Source: Variovorax jilinensis
Lineage (GTDB): Bacteria; Pseudomonadota; Gammaproteobacteria; Burkholderiales; Burkholderiaceae_C
Length of the DNA: 64,000 nt
Assembly: GCF_030316885.1 (NCBI RefSeq)
Contig: NZ_JASZYQ010000002.1
Coordinates: forward strand, 132,001-196,000
Direction of reading: 5' to 3'
The notes beneath the pieces were generated by a model. It was not told the DNA's origin, did not search any database, and worked only from the letters and a program-made list of their open reading frames with translations. Shown here one piece after another: positions 63,877-64,000 of the stretch. Numbering within the stretch: position 1 is the stretch's first letter; each line of letters opens with the position of its first letter. Made by a program: the position numbers and the translations under genes.

Positions 63877-64000
63877 ATGCAAGAACCGACGCCCGCGATC
63901 CTTCCGCCCCACGCGCCGCTCGCCGACTACTACGGCGACGAGGAAGAGCACCAGCGCTACCTTCGGCGCATCTTCGACGACACCGCGCCCGACTACGACC
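63877..64000 (+). CDS. Probable class I SAM-dependent methyltransferase, 3' truncated by window edge
   Basis: Only 41 residues are visible. The segment LADYYGDEEEHQRYLRRIFDDTAPDYD matches the opening of UbiE/COQ5-like methyltransferases, in which FDxxAxxYD comes just before the SAM-binding domain. Neither the SAM motif nor the substrate region is in the window, so the assignment rests on this short stretch. The ATG at 63877 has no strong ribosome site. Confidence 0.55.
   Translation, partial: MQEPTPAILPPHAPLADYYGDEEEHQRYLRRIFDDTAPDYD

Overview
The window is a gene-dense, GC-rich stretch of bacterial chromosome. Codon use is strongly GC3-biased throughout, most genes are short-spaced or overlap by 1-4 bases, and there is no prophage, IS element, integrase or CRISPR array. 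Gene content and gene order point to a betaproteobacterium of the order Burkholderiales, most likely Comamonadaceae close to Variovorax. Supporting signs are the anmK/M23/tyrS block, dusB-fis-purH, hemL/thiD/rubredoxin/pilGHIJ-chpA, algH-ruvX-pyrR-pyrB-pyrC', a DUF1841 protein and a short tandem repeat of a type I recall from Comamonadaceae. The genus is inferred from recall and was not tested by search.

Layout. 1-9.4 kb: the 3' part of a DHA2-type MFS efflux gene, anmK, an M23 peptidase, tyrS, a FecR-domain/OmpA-lipoprotein pair, a CDF cation transporter overlapping dtd, then phoH-ybeY. 9.4-11.6 kb: ruvA and ruvB, split by an opposite-strand membrane-protein gene. 11.6-15.6 kb: a lipid-metabolism locus. 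An alkylglycerol-monooxygenase-like/lysoplasmalogenase fusion diverges from a PlcP/LpxH-like phosphoesterase overlapping an MGDG-synthase-type glycosyltransferase, and a Pho-box-like sequence lies between them. 15.5-16.1 kb: a decayed acyl-CoA ligase tail, a terminator and tRNA-Met(CAT). 16-19.7 kb: a vWA lipoprotein divergent from an ECF sigma/anti-sigma-like pair. 19.7-24.2 kb, minus strand: ubiH-like monooxygenase, dsbC, M61 peptidase and enoyl-CoA hydratase. 24.3-33.6 kb: MOSC protein, ychF, GST, a YqaA membrane protein, dusB, fis, purH, a small predicted beta-barrel, hemL and thiD. 33.7-43.8 kb: rubredoxin, then the type IV pilus chemosensory (Chp) operon pilG-H-I-J-chpA. 43.9-51.3 kb: photolyase, algH, ruvX, pyrR, pyrB, a dihydroorotase-like pseudoenzyme, plsC, a 25-residue membrane peptide and a NadM/Nudix fusion. 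51.4-53.3 kb: two small exported proteins, a LuxR-type regulator and tRNA-Arg(CCT). 53.4-59.4 kb: tamA-tamB. 59.4-62.5 kb: a MoxR/CoxE-type vWA operon interrupted by an 86-bp tandem repeat. 62.6-64 kb: a diheme cytochrome c, DUF1841 and the start of a methyltransferase.

The most interesting unit is 11.66-15.58 kb. A PlcP-like phospholipase C would release diacylglycerol from phospholipid, and the overlapping glycosyltransferase could turn it into a phosphorus-free glycolipid. A CTGTCAT-N4-CAGTCAC sequence upstream fits PhoB control. The divergent fusion joins two ether-lipid-cleaving enzyme families in one polypeptide. Together this reads as a candidate phosphate-responsive membrane lipid remodelling locus. 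Other points of note are the dihydroorotase homologue lacking its metal ligands, the loss of exactly one Trp codon in the decayed CoA ligase tail, and a Chp operon without its methyltransferase or methylesterase.
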